A DNA stretch of 64,000 bases. Source: Aplectana chamaeleonis. Lineage: Eukaryota > Nematoda > Chromadorea > Rhabditida > Cosmocercidae. The position numbers and the translations under genes were made by a program. The notes under the pieces are model-generated. The model made no database searches and was not told the DNA's origin. It worked only from the letters and a program-made list of their open reading frames with translations. This document shows, one piece after another, positions 33,161 to 44,230 of the stretch (the stretch's first letter is position 1; every line of letters begins with the position of its first letter). The stretch lies in NCBI GenBank assembly GCA_029168955.1, contig JAPDOI010000291.1, forward strand, positions 62,001-126,000, written 5' to 3'.

Positions 33161-33509
33161 TTGAACACTGTACTACGGGTGCGCCCGAAGAGGCACTCTG
33201 ATATGGGAGGAGCCTGAGAGCGCATGGCGCGCGCACCTTCTCGTGGACGAGTCTCTTTTACATCGCGAAGCGTTTATCTTGAATATTCCAGAAATGATTA
33301 GCCACCCTCATTAGATTTCATCTCCACCAGATGATTACTATTTCTCCCATTCGTTTCTCTTATCCACGAGAAGCTGTCCACGAGAAGGTACGCGGGCCAT
33401 GCGCTCTGGGCCCTCGCCCATATCGGAGTGCCTCTTTTCCCTCCCCCCTGTACTACTCCTTAGAGCCTAAAACGTGTTCGTTCCGCGCGGCTGCGCCGTT
33501 AGAGTATAA
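33161..33509. other. No gene recognised
   Basis: It contains an imperfect local inverted duplication (TTCTCGTGGACGAG near 33238 and CCACGAGAAG near 33364). No coding evidence was seen. Confidence 0.35.
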
Positions 33510-34012
33510 ATGACCTGACGCTCCGTTCGCACAATCGTTGAGAGCCTCTCGTACCTTAGTGGCAGAATCATCATCTGCCTCATAGCCTCACCATCGATTT
33601 CTTGGCGCTTCATCTTAACTGAATTCTGTACCAGCCTGCGGTGCACTGAGTTAAAACACGTGTTTAGAGTTTGCGCGCATGACACAGTTGGGGCTAACAT
33701 TACCCCGCTCCACTGAAGCGGGTGCGCTGGAGAATTCTTAGTCTCTGCCAACGTGTAGCAATTATTCATACTCAAGCCACGCGCCAGTGCGGGTATGAAT
33801 AGTGGACATTAAGTAGTATTAGTGACTCATTATTGTTAGTATACAATAACATCGCAGTTTTCGCGTCAATTGACTGCATCGCGTACCATCTGAGGGATTC
33901 GTCAACGGTCAACCTCTGGGTAAGGATATCCACCAAAAGATGTAGACAAGAAATCGGCTTCCCGAATCTTTATTGGGGTGCGCAGCGCATTAGACGTCGT
34001 ATTCTTAGGCTG

Positions 34013-34482
34013 CCGTCATAGTCGGTGGATCTACTGAGTCCCACCCGGTCGATACGCACCGAATTCGTGGGAAACGGGTGCAAAAAAATCAACCCACTGA
34101 GTCCGACTGCGACCGTCTGATGCAAACCGCAATCTCCCCGGTCGATACTGATACTTCTCATGCATACAAGGGCGGGGCCAATGCACCGACTGAGTCCGAC
34201 TGAGTCCCACCAGAATCATCCTCACCCCACCCGGTCGATATAGGTGTTTCTCACGTGATTTGGGTGCATTTTTTCGGCCGACTGCGACCTGCCGAGCCCC
34301 ACCGCATCTCGACTCTCGTCGTCTGCGCTCTGCCCCACGTACTGCTGCCACTGACTATCGATTGCATGTTTCGCAGAGGAACCGGTTGGCGCTTGGGGCA
34401 ACCGGACTCAGTCGGACTCAGCAGGTTTTTCCACCCCGGACTCATACGGACTCAGCAGGTTTTTCGACGAAGTCTGACGAGG
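34013..34482 (+). repeat. Tandem-rich insertion with GACTGAGTCC units
   Basis: It holds about three imperfect 90-bp units, marked by CCCGGTCGATA at about 34045, 34138 and 34229 and by ACTGAGTCC motifs. The right part has two copies of GGACTCAGCAGGTTTTTC. The second copy of the surrounding element (56390-57275) lacks this block, so it is an insertion. Confidence 0.65.
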
Positions 34483-34586
34483 GCCTTAGAGGCTTGAATT
34501 GTTCTCGCGCTTACTTAGTGGCTTGTCCAGTCGACTTCCCAGCGAGTGCCTTCATCTCCCTAAATAAATCTGTTACCAATTAAAGG

Positions 34587-34797
34587 ATCCCGGAGGTGTA
34601 GCTGGGTTGATTCACCTCGGCAAGGATCGAACCCGATCATGTATAGGCTATAAAACGGCGAAATTCACTTGGTTCCTACGCGTGCTGGTGCAGAGAGGAG
34701 GTTAGAGACAATGAGGGAGCCTGGGCAGACGGAGACCGAGGCAACGCGCGCCGCTCGCGCCTTGGATGATGTGAATTTCGACGTTTTATAGAGGGTA
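34587..34797 (+). mobile_element. Inserted dispersed repeat with TATAAAA, copy 2
   Basis: Positions 34645-34797 match 29806-29958 in direct orientation. The whole 34587-34797 block is absent from the sister copy of the surrounding element, so its approximate ends are defined by that empty site. The left part holds a small hairpin (GAGGTGTAGC and GATTCACCTC). Confidence 0.65.
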
Positions 34798-35095
34798 CAG
34801 CGAACAGCAGCGCTTCCTCCCACCATGCCACATGCGCCCTAATGAATAAGCACAACAGCGAGATAAGTGTCTAGAATGTGGGAACTGCAGAGAGCCTAGG
34901 TGAAGTCCACCCTCAACTCATTGGCTTAGCTTCGATAAAAGCGGCCACTTTTTTTCCAGGGCAATCCTGCTAAAAATCGCAATGCACCTTTTTTCTGTTT
35001 TCTGCCCGATTTTCGCCTATTTTCACAGAAAACAGAAAAAATTGTCGAAAATGGGCAGAAAACAGAAAATTCCGCACACCCCTGGTTACGACGTC

Positions 35096-35590
35096 CTTTA
35101 TTACATATTCATAAATGACCCAAAAATCTGCCTCATAGTTTCAGAAATAAAGCGGAATAAAAGTGTTTAGCGACGAAGGCATGCAGAAATCCAGGCTAAA
35201 TTAACCCCTAGACTGTCGGCTTACCTTCGAACAATTCGGCCTCTTGTATCTTGTGCAATCCTGCTGTGATTCGCGGTTCACGATTTTTTCTGTTTACTGC
35301 CAAAGTCTGCTCAATTTTACAGAAAACAGGAAAAAAATTAACTGATTCCAATGTAACAGGTTTTTTAAAAACACATAACAGCGAATCAAGCGAAACGGTT
35401 TTCAGCGTTTTATTCAAATTTCCATCTTCTATGGATCAAAAACGACGAAAAGAAGCTCTCGTCCTTGAGAACTGTAGATCGCGGCAAGGAATTTGCAGGT
35501 ATGTCAAGACCAGCTCTCGATTTGTCGTGTAGTCAGCTTTGAGGAGCAAAGAAGCTACACTTTCATAGGCGAAGTGGATGTGCCCTCTTA
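35096..35590 (+). other. Repeat fragment and one weak exon candidate
   Basis: A second CAATCCTGCT...CGCGGTTCACG fragment of the old element lies at about 35257-35335. A possible exon at 35406-35497 (acceptor GGTTTTCAG, donor TGCAG/GTATGT) is open in one frame (FPSSMDQKRRKEALVLEN). It has no recognised domain and no partner exon. Confidence 0.3.
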
Positions 35591-36312
35591 CTCAGACAGT
35601 CGGGGCTTAGTACGTCGACACAATACCGTTAGTACACCAGGGCAAACCTGGCATACAAACGCTCGTTGTGTGCAAGAGCTGCTGTTTGCGGCAGCATATC
35701 CTGCCAACGTATGCTGGCATACTAACGCTCGTTGTGTGCAAGAGCTGCTGGTTGCGGCAGCATATCCTGCCAACATATGCTGGCGTACTAACGCTCATTA
35801 TCGACAGAATTTGAACTGCCACCGTCCTTACCGGTGTTGGATATAATTCTTGTCACGGCCAGCAGCAAGGAGAACATCCTCGCCGCGGTCCGCAACCAGG
35901 AGGCTTCCCTCGCGATGGGCGATGGGGATGACCCCCTCAGCGTTCCCAAAATCAACTTCCGAACAGTGACGCAAGGTCACCCCATCGGACTGGCCTCAAA
36001 CGGTCAACTGCCCCCTCAGCGAGACTGGCCGCCTTATATACCCGCCGCCGTCGTACAAGGGGATGCTGCAATGTTTATTCGTATTAGACAAATCAATGGA
36101 ATAGTGTCAGCAGACACTAGGAGAGAGTGGCTGGCAATAGCACGCGTGCCACGATAAACAAAGCGTTAGTACGCCAGCACAAGCAGCAGGAGCTCCTGGT
36201 CGTTGCCAGCATATCCTGCTGTTACTAGCAGCTACAGCACAGGTGCTGCCGATCCCTTTGTGCCGGCGTACTAACGGTATTGTGCCGACGTACTAAGCCC
36301 CGACTGTCCGAG
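35591..36312 (+). mobile_element. 722-bp element with 45-bp terminal inverted repeats
   Basis: The left terminus starts CTCAGACAGTCGGGGC and includes TTAGTACGTCG and CAATACCGTTAGTAC (35591-35635). The right terminus (36268-36312) is its reverse complement with about two mismatches. TA flanks both sides (35589-35590 and 36313-36314), consistent with a 2-bp target duplication. Inside the left end a 62-bp unit with CGTTGTGTGCAAGAGCTGCTG occurs twice in tandem (about 35657-35784). A 107-codon ORF (35834-36157) has no recognisable domain, so no transposase is seen. Confidence 0.8.
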
Positions 36313-36314
36313 TA

Positions 36315-36716
36315 GAGATCAATACGCATGAATCTACAAAAAAAGTTCATCAACGGTTGAGCGACAGGGGTTGTGCTGGAAGGAGAAAAGTTTCGTGCAC
36401 ATTGATCTCCAATCAGTTCTTTCCACTTCCTGTACAAGTGCAACTTTTCATAAACTGTTTCATAACAGGGTGCTCGAGTAGAAATGAAATTTCGGCGCTG
36501 GTTTTAAAGTTCAATACAAAAAAAGCATCAGCATTTAATTCCATGAACTTTTCCCCTTTTCAAAGAGTAGCACATCGGCAATGTTCACTCCGTAACTGTA
36601 CGGCTTTCCTGCAGATTTGAGTCGACTACGTGTCAAATAATTTGATAGCAGTCTTCGCACTGTGCGCGCCAGATTTGCCCTGTCATTGAGTATTATCACC
36701 TAAGACTTTTCAACTC
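36315..36716. other. Spacer between two terminal-inverted-repeat elements
   Basis: I see only short ORFs and no supported feature. Confidence 0.35.
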
Positions 36717-36744
36717 CTCAGACAATGGGGTGGACCTACGGCGG

Positions 36745-37500
36745 ACAAGTTGCGTACCGACAGCGGGATGGGCGACGTTTGGAACGCAATTTGCACGCGG
36801 TCGGCACGCAAATTAGCGCGGTCGATACGCACCGTCACGCGGTCAGTACGGAATACCACGCGATTAGTACGTATAGCCGCGCGGTCGGTACGTCTTGCCA
36901 CGCGGTCAGTACGCATTGTCGCGCCCTCGGTACGCACTGCCACGCGATCAGTACGCATCGCCACGCGGTCGGTAGGCATTGCCACGCGGTCAGTACGAAC
37001 GCTTTTCGGATACTAACAACAGTGGAAACGCATTGTGACGCGGTCGGTACGTATCGCCGCGCGGTTGGTACGTCTTGCAGCGCGGTCAGTACGTATTGTC
37101 GCGCGGTCGGTACGCAACGCAAAGCGGTCGGCCCGCAAAGTCGCGCGGACGGTACGCATCGCCACGCAATCGGTACGAACGCTTTTCGGATGCTAACAGC
37201 GGTCGGTACGAATTTTCACGCAGTCAGTACGCATTGCCACGCGATAGGTACGCGAGCTAATGCGGGCAGTACGCACTGTCACGTGGCCGGTAGGCAATGC
37301 CACGCGGTCGGTACGCAATGCCACGCGGTTGATATGTACTGCCCCGCGGTCGGTACACATCGTCACGAGGATGGCACGCACTGCCACGCGGTCTGCACGC
37401 ATTGCCACGCGATCGGTACGCAAGTTAACTCGGTCGGTGCGCACTGCCACGTGGATGCCACGCGGTAGGTATGACATAAGTACGCGGTCGGTCTGAATGC
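36745..37500 (+). repeat. 21-bp GTAC minisatellite, left subterminal array
   Basis: About 33 units match the consensus CACGCGGTCGGTACGCATTGC, with GGTC(A/G)GTACG the best conserved part. Two 18-bp GAACGCTTTTCGGAT interruptions occur at about 37006 and 37180, suggesting a larger period of about 170 bp. Because 21 is a multiple of three, a 247-codon ORF (36725-37468) stays open with a seven-residue repeat like HAVSTHC. I treat this as a by-product of the repeat. Confidence 0.9.
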
Positions 37501-37639
37501 TGCATATACATAGTATTACCCGCGCTTAGTACGCATTCACACGCGGCAGACCCAATCTCAGCACTCATGTAATATAGACTCCTTTCAAAGACTGGACCGC
37601 GGTCACTGCGCATGCACACGCGGCAGATATGCATTGCTT

Positions 37640-39640
37640 CCTTCTAAATTACAAGCTGTTGTGACGCATCGAAGCAATGGGTTCGTGACAGGAATGGTTC
37701 TTGTCATGACTGTGTATATCTGGTCACGACTGAAGTGAAAGTAAGCAAGAGTTGGGGGGGGGTAGTGATGGTGGTGTAAAAACTCACAAACAAGGTGAAA
37801 AGACTCAAGAGGGCGGGATTTCTAACTCCAAATGACGATGTTTTTTAATCAATACTATTTACTGCCAAAGATAATCAATGCTTTATTAAAGGTAGACAAG
37901 AGAAAGCACGCTTCCGGATAGCTGTCTCAGAGAGTGACTAATCTCACACTTATCCGTTTCAAGCCAATCGCGTGTTTTGCTCAATATTTATTTAATATCG
38001 ATCTGTAATAACTATAGTTAGCATCGGGAATCCAGCCTCGTTAGATCGCTTCACCTTGCCTGTACTTTTTTCAGAGTGAATTTCACTTATTTTCACTCCA
38101 AAGGTGGCCAGACGTTTACTTTCATTATGAAGACTCGAGAATCCTTTCATCACGAAATCTGCTTTTGAGCCCTAATGCACGTCATTTTACTGTGAACAAT
38201 GGGCGTGTGCGTGCGTAATAACCACGGTTAAATCTTAAGGGTAAAAGGTTTTGTATTGCAAGGCATTTCACTATATTTCCTCGGCTTGCGATGGCAATCT
38301 TTGCATTTCAACATGTTCTGTAACTGCTCTTGCATTTCCTTCCTTCTTCCTGACTCCTCCGTTTGGACTTAAATGTGTCAATTGCGTTGTGGATGAGATC
38401 TTCGTGCGATCAAATGTTCTCGTTGATAGTAATTCTACAACTTTTTTCAATTAAGTTCGCCAACGGTTGGAACTAATTGTGCAAAGTTTTCCAGTGTCTG
38501 TTTTGCTGCAGAAAAAAAGGTTCTGTGAAATAGTTAAATGTGTCCTTAAAGGCCCAGCCCAACCTCAGGGGTAAAATTTGATATTATAGTCCGCCCACCG
38601 TGTATAGCAACCCTGCCAAGCGCGAGATCTCAATCCCATCAAATAAGCGAGAAACTGCTGGGAAAAAGTTGGGGAAAAAATATCCTGAAAACATAATCGA
38701 ACGTTTTGCCCCGAATATGGAATCGGATTCTTTGCAAACGGAAAAATTGGTCTGTGTAACTATGCCCAAAGGCAGAATGTTCAAGAGCAGAGCTCTTGGT
38801 TCCCTATCCAAGGCGGTATGCGCAGTTAAGCTTTTTGGGTATTGGGGGCGGGGCCGACTTAAGAACAATAATCCCTAGAAAAAACGATGAGATCACGAAA
38901 AAAGAAGGAAAAAGGAGAATAATGAATCACTTGCTTTGGAGGCAATGTCCACCATAAACCTCATTCTCGAGGTTTCATGGTGAAACACTAAGTTGGCAGA
39001 TGCTGGGGGAATAGGGTCTAAGAAATCAGCGAAAACGGGCCAGAAATCAATAAAAACGGTTTTGAAAGTTATCGCGGTGCGCCTTCTTATCCTGGTCCGC
39101 CCCCCCCCGTTCGTACGAGCTTGTGGCGCCATGCACGTCTTCCATGGCGAATTGCCAAGCAACTCCGCCGCGGCCAACCTGATAGATTCGCGCGCATTTC
39201 GCGATCAGCGCTTGGTTGCTGAGCGTTTGCGGAAACCAGCAGGGCCAGTAAGCTCGTCCACGCTCTTCTGAGCAAGTGAAGAATGTTCTACCCTAGACGG
39301 AGGGGGGGGGGCACCAGGTTTCATTCCTAGAAATGAAGAGAAGAGAGGGATTCATGTAAACGTTTCATAAACTAAAGAGCCCTTGATGCATATGAAGGAG
39401 AGAACAATAGTGCTTTGAAATCTCTCAGGGCTAAAAACTTTAACTATAGTTTGTGGTAAATTTTGAAGCAGGTCTAATTTTCTGAGTAACGATAAACCAT
39501 TGCATCGAAGAAGAGTTGTGCTCCTGAATGGTACACCACGATTGATCGAAATATATCAGACGGACAAGGAAAAACCCACTGACGTCCATTCGGTGGAAGA
39601 GGCTCTTAACAACATTATAAATATCCAAATAAAGTGATAA
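37640..39640. other. Interior of the 6.2-kb element, no gene recognised
   Basis: This is AT-rich sequence with short ORFs only. A 92-codon plus-strand ORF at 38600-38878 is the longest and has no known domain. C-rich and G-rich runs at 39102 and 39302 are low complexity. Confidence 0.4.
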
Positions 39641-39900
39641 CTAAATAAATAAATAAACAAATAGATAAAGAAATAAAGAAATATATAAATAAATAAACAA
39701 ATAGATGAAAAAGTAAATAAACAAACGAGTTAATAAAACGAATACAAGTAACATAATTAGGAGAAGATGAAGAAGAGGAGAAATAAAAAGTCGTTAGGGT
39801 TGCGTGGCACGAAAACAGAATGAAGAAAAAAATAAAGAGAGCAGAATGAGAAAGAATATGTAAGAATAGTAAAGAGAATAGAATAGAATAGTAAAGAATA
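39641..39900 (+). repeat. AAATA/AAAC/AAGA simple repeat
   Basis: AAATAAATAAATAAACAAAT-type sequence is followed by GAAGAAGAGG and AGAATAGAATAG stretches. It is a low-complexity microsatellite with no coding content. Confidence 0.8.
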
Positions 39901-40828
39901 CCCCAGGCAATTTTAATTGTAGGGGCCTTTTAGTTGAGTTTATTGGTCCAGCCGGCGGAGTCGGAAGAAAAGTCGATGAGGTGGTCACTAGCGTGTCCGA
40001 TGATGAGGTGATCCAGGAGGTCATAGAGATTCCAGGTGACGAAGAACTCGGTAGAGAATTCAGTTCTGGTCACTGGAAATCCAAATATTCCCCTAAATCA
40101 AGCGGAATTGTTATAGAGTTAGCCTCCCCCGTTTGATTAACTTAGTGAACATAATTACGATCTCAATTATACGTTGCCGAGATACATGCGCAACGATGAA
40201 CTGAGAGTTCGCTCACTGCTCTGCTGAAAAGGATCGGACGCTCGTGAAGCTCAATAGCGATCTAACAACTATAAATGAACCGAAATATCGCTGAGTCCTG
40301 TCTGCGTGTTCCGCAATGAACGCACCCGATTGGAAAGGGTTCTGCGCTCCTCCGCAGCAGATTTTGTATCACCCACTCTTAGCAGCTCGCACCACTGTTC
40401 CGGCCAAATCGCGACAACGATTTACAGATAGGTTAATTTTCTGTTACTTGAATCTGCGCATACCATTCAGTAAATTTACCCGAGCTGTCCTAAAAGTGGA
40501 TACCCATTCTCTAGCAAATTAGATTCCTGAGTAGATTTTCCTCATAGCCCAAAAAACATATGATGCACGGACAGCTCAGAGACGGCGTAATGACATCCAA
40601 CCAGCGGCGCGATTCTAAGCTATGATTGTATTTTTCAAATCATCATGGTAGCACAGTTAGAAGTAGACCATTCGAGGGATGGGGCACGCTGGAATTGCAG
40701 TGTTTATTCACAGGGTGCTGTCACTTATTTTTTTGCCCAAACATAATTCAAAGGCAGCATTGATTTATCAAATCATCCAGATAGCTGACATTAGATAAGA
40801 CATTAAGGATATTCAGAGGATAATTTCA
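39901..40828. other. No gene recognised
   Basis: A 68-codon plus-strand ORF (40316-40522) has no recognisable feature. I see no splice-site pair that I would trust. Confidence 0.35.
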
Positions 40829-41466
40829 AAAAGTTTAGCTTCTTGGAAAAAGTAACGATTTGGCAATGTTATAATTACAAGAGATATAGAAGTTGAGAAA
40901 ATTAAAAAAAAAACGTCTTGAAATATCTTTAAAAGTGATTTGGCGCAAAATAACCAGAAGTAAGGAAAAAACTTCGAAATGTAGTGATATGACCAAAGTC
41001 GGATTTGACGGTCAATCATCGGGCCAACTTTTGATAAGTAGTGACAGACGAGAGATAGTACTTTAGAAGCTTCTCCATTAAACTTATCAAAGCTAAATCA
41101 AGCGCGCATCGGATTTGAGCGTTACGTTCACATAGCTTGACAAATGCTCATTTCCGTATTTCGGCTTCAATAAAATCTTTTACGGTTTCCGTTGAGCGCT
41201 TGATTTAGCTTTGATAAGTTTAATGGAAAAGCTTCTAATATCCTATCCCTCGTCTGTCACTACTTATCAAAAGTTGGCCTATGATTGACCGTCAAATCCG
41301 ACTTTGGTCATATCACTACATTTCGAAGTTTTTTCCTTACTTCTGGTTATTTTGCGCCAAATCATTTTTAAGATATTTCAAGACGTTTTTTGAATTTTTT
41401 CACCTTCTATATTTCTTGTAATTATAACATTGCCGAATCGTTACTTTTTCCAGGTAGCTAAACTTT
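40829..41466. mobile_element. Fold-back element, copy 1 (about 640 bp)
   Basis: The whole unit is one long inverted repeat. The left arm starts AAGTTTAGCTTCTTGG, and the right arm ends with a CCAGGTAGCTAAACTT version of its complement. Matching landmarks on the two arms are GGCAATGTTATAATTAC, CAAAATAACCAGAAGTAAGG, GGTCAATCAT(C/A)GG, AACTTTTGATAAGTAGTGAC and AACTTATCAAAGCTAAATCA. Arms are about 290 bp around a short centre near 41110-41190. It has no ORF. A second copy lies at 63361-64000. A transcript through it would form a long double-stranded RNA. Confidence 0.93.
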
Positions 41467-41659
41467 CGGAAATTTCATATATTTCTCCCAGAGGTTTCCT
41501 TTTTGACCTGAATTTTGCTTAGTGATTCTAATTTTGGAGAGGCGAAACCTACGGCTACAGTTTATCCTTCGTTGAATAATGAAATCGATACGAATCGGTG
41601 TTGTCGGGCGACTATGGCTCCTGATAATTGTGACTCGCAACCATAAAAAAACGACCCTT

Positions 41660-41855
41660 GCTTTCCCACTGGGGTCCCAAGCATTTTCTACAGCGTCCTG
41701 CGCATTCCCACTTAGGGGCCCGCAATTTTCTGCGGCAACCTGCGCATTCCCTCTGGGGGTCCGCACACTTTCTGTGGCGTCCTCCGCACTCCCACTGGGG
41801 CCCCGCACACTTTCTACGGCGTCCTGCGCTCATCCACTGCGTCCTGCGCACTTTT
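41660..41855 (+). repeat. 42-bp minisatellite, about 4.5 units
   Basis: Units read ATTTTCTACAGCGTCCTGCGC followed by ATTCCCACT(G/T)GGG and CCCGCAC. They contain TTTCT and CGTCCTGCGC landmarks every 42-45 bp. The translated 14-residue repeat (FSTASCAFPLG-like) reflects the period, not a known protein. Confidence 0.8.
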
Positions 41856-41999
41856 TATCGAACACCCTTTATTTAAAGGAGCAGTGAACTTCATTTGCCG
41901 AAGCTCAAAATTTCGTTCTTTACTAAGCACGTGCACTTGCGTATGAACCACACGCACGAATATACGTGGCGTACAAAACGTGTGCGTACCGAACGTGTG

Positions 42000-42900
42000 C
42001 GACTGCTTACTGAATGCGTTTCATTGCTTACCGACCGCGCATAATCGCTTGCCGACCGTCCACACTAGTTTTCTTGCATGCTGAGCCTCCGATAGTTGCG
42101 TCCTGAACGCGAACATTTGCGGAACGACCGCGCAAACTGACAAACTGATCTCACTTATCAATTCGCTCGCGTACTGAACGCGGACACTTGCGTACCGACC
42201 GCGCAGACTAACAAACCGACCTCACCCACCAGTTTGCCTGCGTACTGAACGCGAACGCTTGCGTACTGAATGCGAACGCTTGCGTACTGACCGCGCAGAC
42301 TGACAAACTGATCTCACTCATCAATTCGCTTGCGTACTGAACGCGGACACTTGCGTACCGACCGCGCAGACTAACAAACCGAACTCACCCACCAATTCGC
42401 TTGCGTACTCAAAGCGGGCGATTGCGTACTGAACGCGAACACTTGCGTACCGACCGAGCAGACTGACAAACCGATCTGACCAACCAGTTTGCCTGCGTAC
42501 TGAACGCGGGTGATTGCGTGCTGAACGCGAACAATTGCGTACGGACCGCGAAAACTTATACAAAACGATCTCATCGTCCAGTTTTCGTGCGTGCTGAACG
42601 CGCACAGTTGCGTACCAAACACGACCACTTGCGTACTGACTGCGTGTGCTCACGTACTGACCGCAGCGAAAAGTCATATTCCGTATTGACCGCGCGCAAA
42701 GATGAATGCTCGCGGTCAGTACGTTTCTATGGAATTCCGCGAGCGGTTGGTACGCAGCACAGGCGTATAGACCGCGTGCACTAATTCGTTTGCGCGGTCA
42801 GTACGCAAATGCGCGCGTTTGGCACGAAATGCTTTTTTTGTGCGCGGTCAGTACGATAGTGACACGCAATTGGTACGAAACACGATTTTTCGCCCGCGGT
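42000..42900 (-). repeat. GTAC minisatellite, right subterminal array (inverted)
   Basis: Units such as GCGTACTGAACGCGGACACTT and GCGTACCGACCGCGCAGACT are the reverse complement of the left-array core CGCGGTC(A/G)GTACG. Between about 42100 and 42560 they are organised in a longer period that includes a CAAACTGATCTCACTCATCA spacer. At 42700-42900 single units are separated by TTTTT-containing spacers. Its inverted orientation relative to 36745-37500 supports a two-ended element. Confidence 0.85.
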
Positions 42901-43040
42901 CGGTCCACCCCATTGTCTGAGTCCATGATACTGGAGCGCATGCTTGGTGCTGCAGGTGTTCCTCATAAGTGAGTGCCTGACTAGATTTCACATTGTCCAA
43001 ATACACGAGACCTGTGAGATTCCGCCGAATAGTAAGCGTA

Positions 43041-44228
43041 CAGCTTGTGGGGAAAGTTCTTGCACTCAGATAATGTTCCGTAAAAACGGTCGAATATCAA
43101 AACATCCTCCTTTCGCTCAAGTACAGGCTGTGAGTCTCTTAGGGAGCTTGTCTATGACGACGCACAGATAGTCGACTCCAATATCCTCCCATTCCTCCTT
43201 GGAACTCCGACCTAGAGAGTTCAAATTTGGGTGACGCTTAGCACATGCCTTTGACTCCATAACTGACCACATAGAGTAGTTCATGGGGTTGAGGTCTGGA
43301 CTATGAGGTGGCCACTCCTTCTCCGAGTTGAACCCGTAAGGTTGTTTTCGCACCACCTCTCTAAGAACTTAGCTTTATGGGCTAGTGCAGAGTCTTGCTG
43401 ATAGGCCCGATTTCGATTTCCAACGTGTTATTCAGCCCACGGGAGAACTTTTTGCTTAAAGATGTCTTCCAGGTAGTTTTTGCTGTTTACTTTGACGCCG
43501 CTCTCCCTGAAATCAGTGCCATTCTGCCTTCAGCGGCGCACTGAAAACCATCAGTGATGATGGGTGCCAAGGGCTACGAACGATGCGTCCTCGATCGTTG
43601 GCCTCTCAGAGTCCTCGTGCATTTTCCCTATACTTTTGGTGGTTCACGATTTGGTATGTTGTAAACAAGCACACATCAGGGAAAAGGGTGTCGCGTTGAA
43701 GTGCCTCGGAGAAGCGTTTCAGCAACGTCTTGCATCTCAGCAGTCTAATCTTCTCCAAATTCTCAGTAAGTTGGCGTGCTTCTACCATTTTCCTAGGACG
43801 ATGGTGCAGCTCATCAATCATGATACTCCAGGCAAAATGAACAAAGAGTGACCTCAGCAGCAATCTTTGTCATTGACCTTCTTAGTCACGGCGTATCCTT
43901 TTCCTAACCGCTTCTACAAGGTTTGGTGTACTTGCAGCCCTCGGTACCCCGCTACGCCATAATTTCAGTGGCCTTAACGATACTTGAAATATTGAGACGC
44001 CTTGTGATTTCTGAAGACAGACATTCCGACAAATGTAGAGCGAGCATCGATGTCCTTTGATCTTTGCGCATCAGCATTCTATAAAACAAGCTTTTCACGA
44101 CCGGTAACCGTCAAAACGTTTCGATAATGACTCACCTAACCCAAACCAGCGCGATTTAAATTTTTTGATGGTTTTTTGTTTTATATATTTGCTGAGATAG
44201 GGTAGTGCAAGAACTTTTCCTCACCCTG
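43041..44228 (-). mobile_element. Degenerate mariner/Tc1-type transposon
   Basis: Terminal inverted repeats are CAGCTTGTGGGGAAAGTTCT at the left and the complement of CAGGGTGAGGAAAAGTTCTT at the right. Both continue into GCACT, and TA flanks both outer ends (43039-43040 and 44229-44230). The 1188-bp length fits the superfamily. The minus strand encodes a broken transposase. Confidence 0.88.
43100..44150 (-). pseudogene. Mariner/Tc1-type transposase pseudogene
   Basis: Fragments in different frames follow the order of a mariner/Tc1 transposase, which cuts and pastes its own transposon. The middle part (minus strand near 43606-43830) gives ARQLTENLEKIRLLRCKTLL and then FPDVCLFTTYQIVNHQ, matching the region around the first catalytic Asp (usually FSDEKLF). 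Near 43370 the frame reads QQDSALAHKAK, the second catalytic block. At about 43290-43320 it reads WPPHSPDLNPMNYSMW, the third catalytic block. Several stops and frameshifts separate these pieces, so it is inactive. The N-terminal DNA-binding part (43900-44150) is barely recognisable. Confidence 0.85.
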
Positions 44229-44230
44229 TA

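Larger units (their letters stand above)
33510..35095 (+). repeat. Old dispersed element, copy interrupted twice
   Basis: The segments 33510-34012, 34483-34586 and 34798-35095 align in order with 56390-57275. Shared landmarks include GACACAGTTGGGGC versus GGTACAGTTGGGGC, TTAGTA(T/C)ACAATAACAT, GCGCAGCGCATT, GGCTTGAAT and GGGCAATCCTGCTA. It ends with CAGAAAACAGAAAATTCCGC and ACACCCCTGG. Two insertions split this copy: a 470-bp tandem-rich block (34013-34482) and a 211-bp block (34587-34797). Identity is low (perhaps 65-75 per cent by eye), so the element is old. No protein is recognisable. Confidence 0.7.
36717..42921 (+). mobile_element. Candidate 6.2-kb element with inverted subterminal satellites
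   Basis: The left end CTCAGACAATGGGGTGGACC (36717-36736) has an exact inverted partner at 42902-42921. Inside each end lies an array of 21-bp units with the core CGCGGTC(A/G)GTACG: one at about 36745-37500, and its reverse complement at about 42000-42900. The outer two bases are TC on both sides (36715-36716 and 42922-42923). The termini resemble those of the 722-bp element at 35591 (CTCAGACA followed by GGGG and GTAC motifs). The interior is AT-rich, has no transposase, and holds a fold-back element and simple repeats. The two ends could alternatively be separate inverted insertions. Confidence 0.6.

Noticed and set aside
35834..36157. 107-codon ORF inside the 722-bp inverted-repeat element as a possible transposase
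   Set aside because: It is too short and has no catalytic DDE-type spacing or helix-turn-helix that I can see.
36725..37468. 247-codon ORF with a seven-residue repeat (HAVSTHC type)
   Set aside because: The ORF exists because the minisatellite period is 21 bp. There is no start context, splice site or non-repetitive domain, and the inverted array on the other side has no equivalent ORF.
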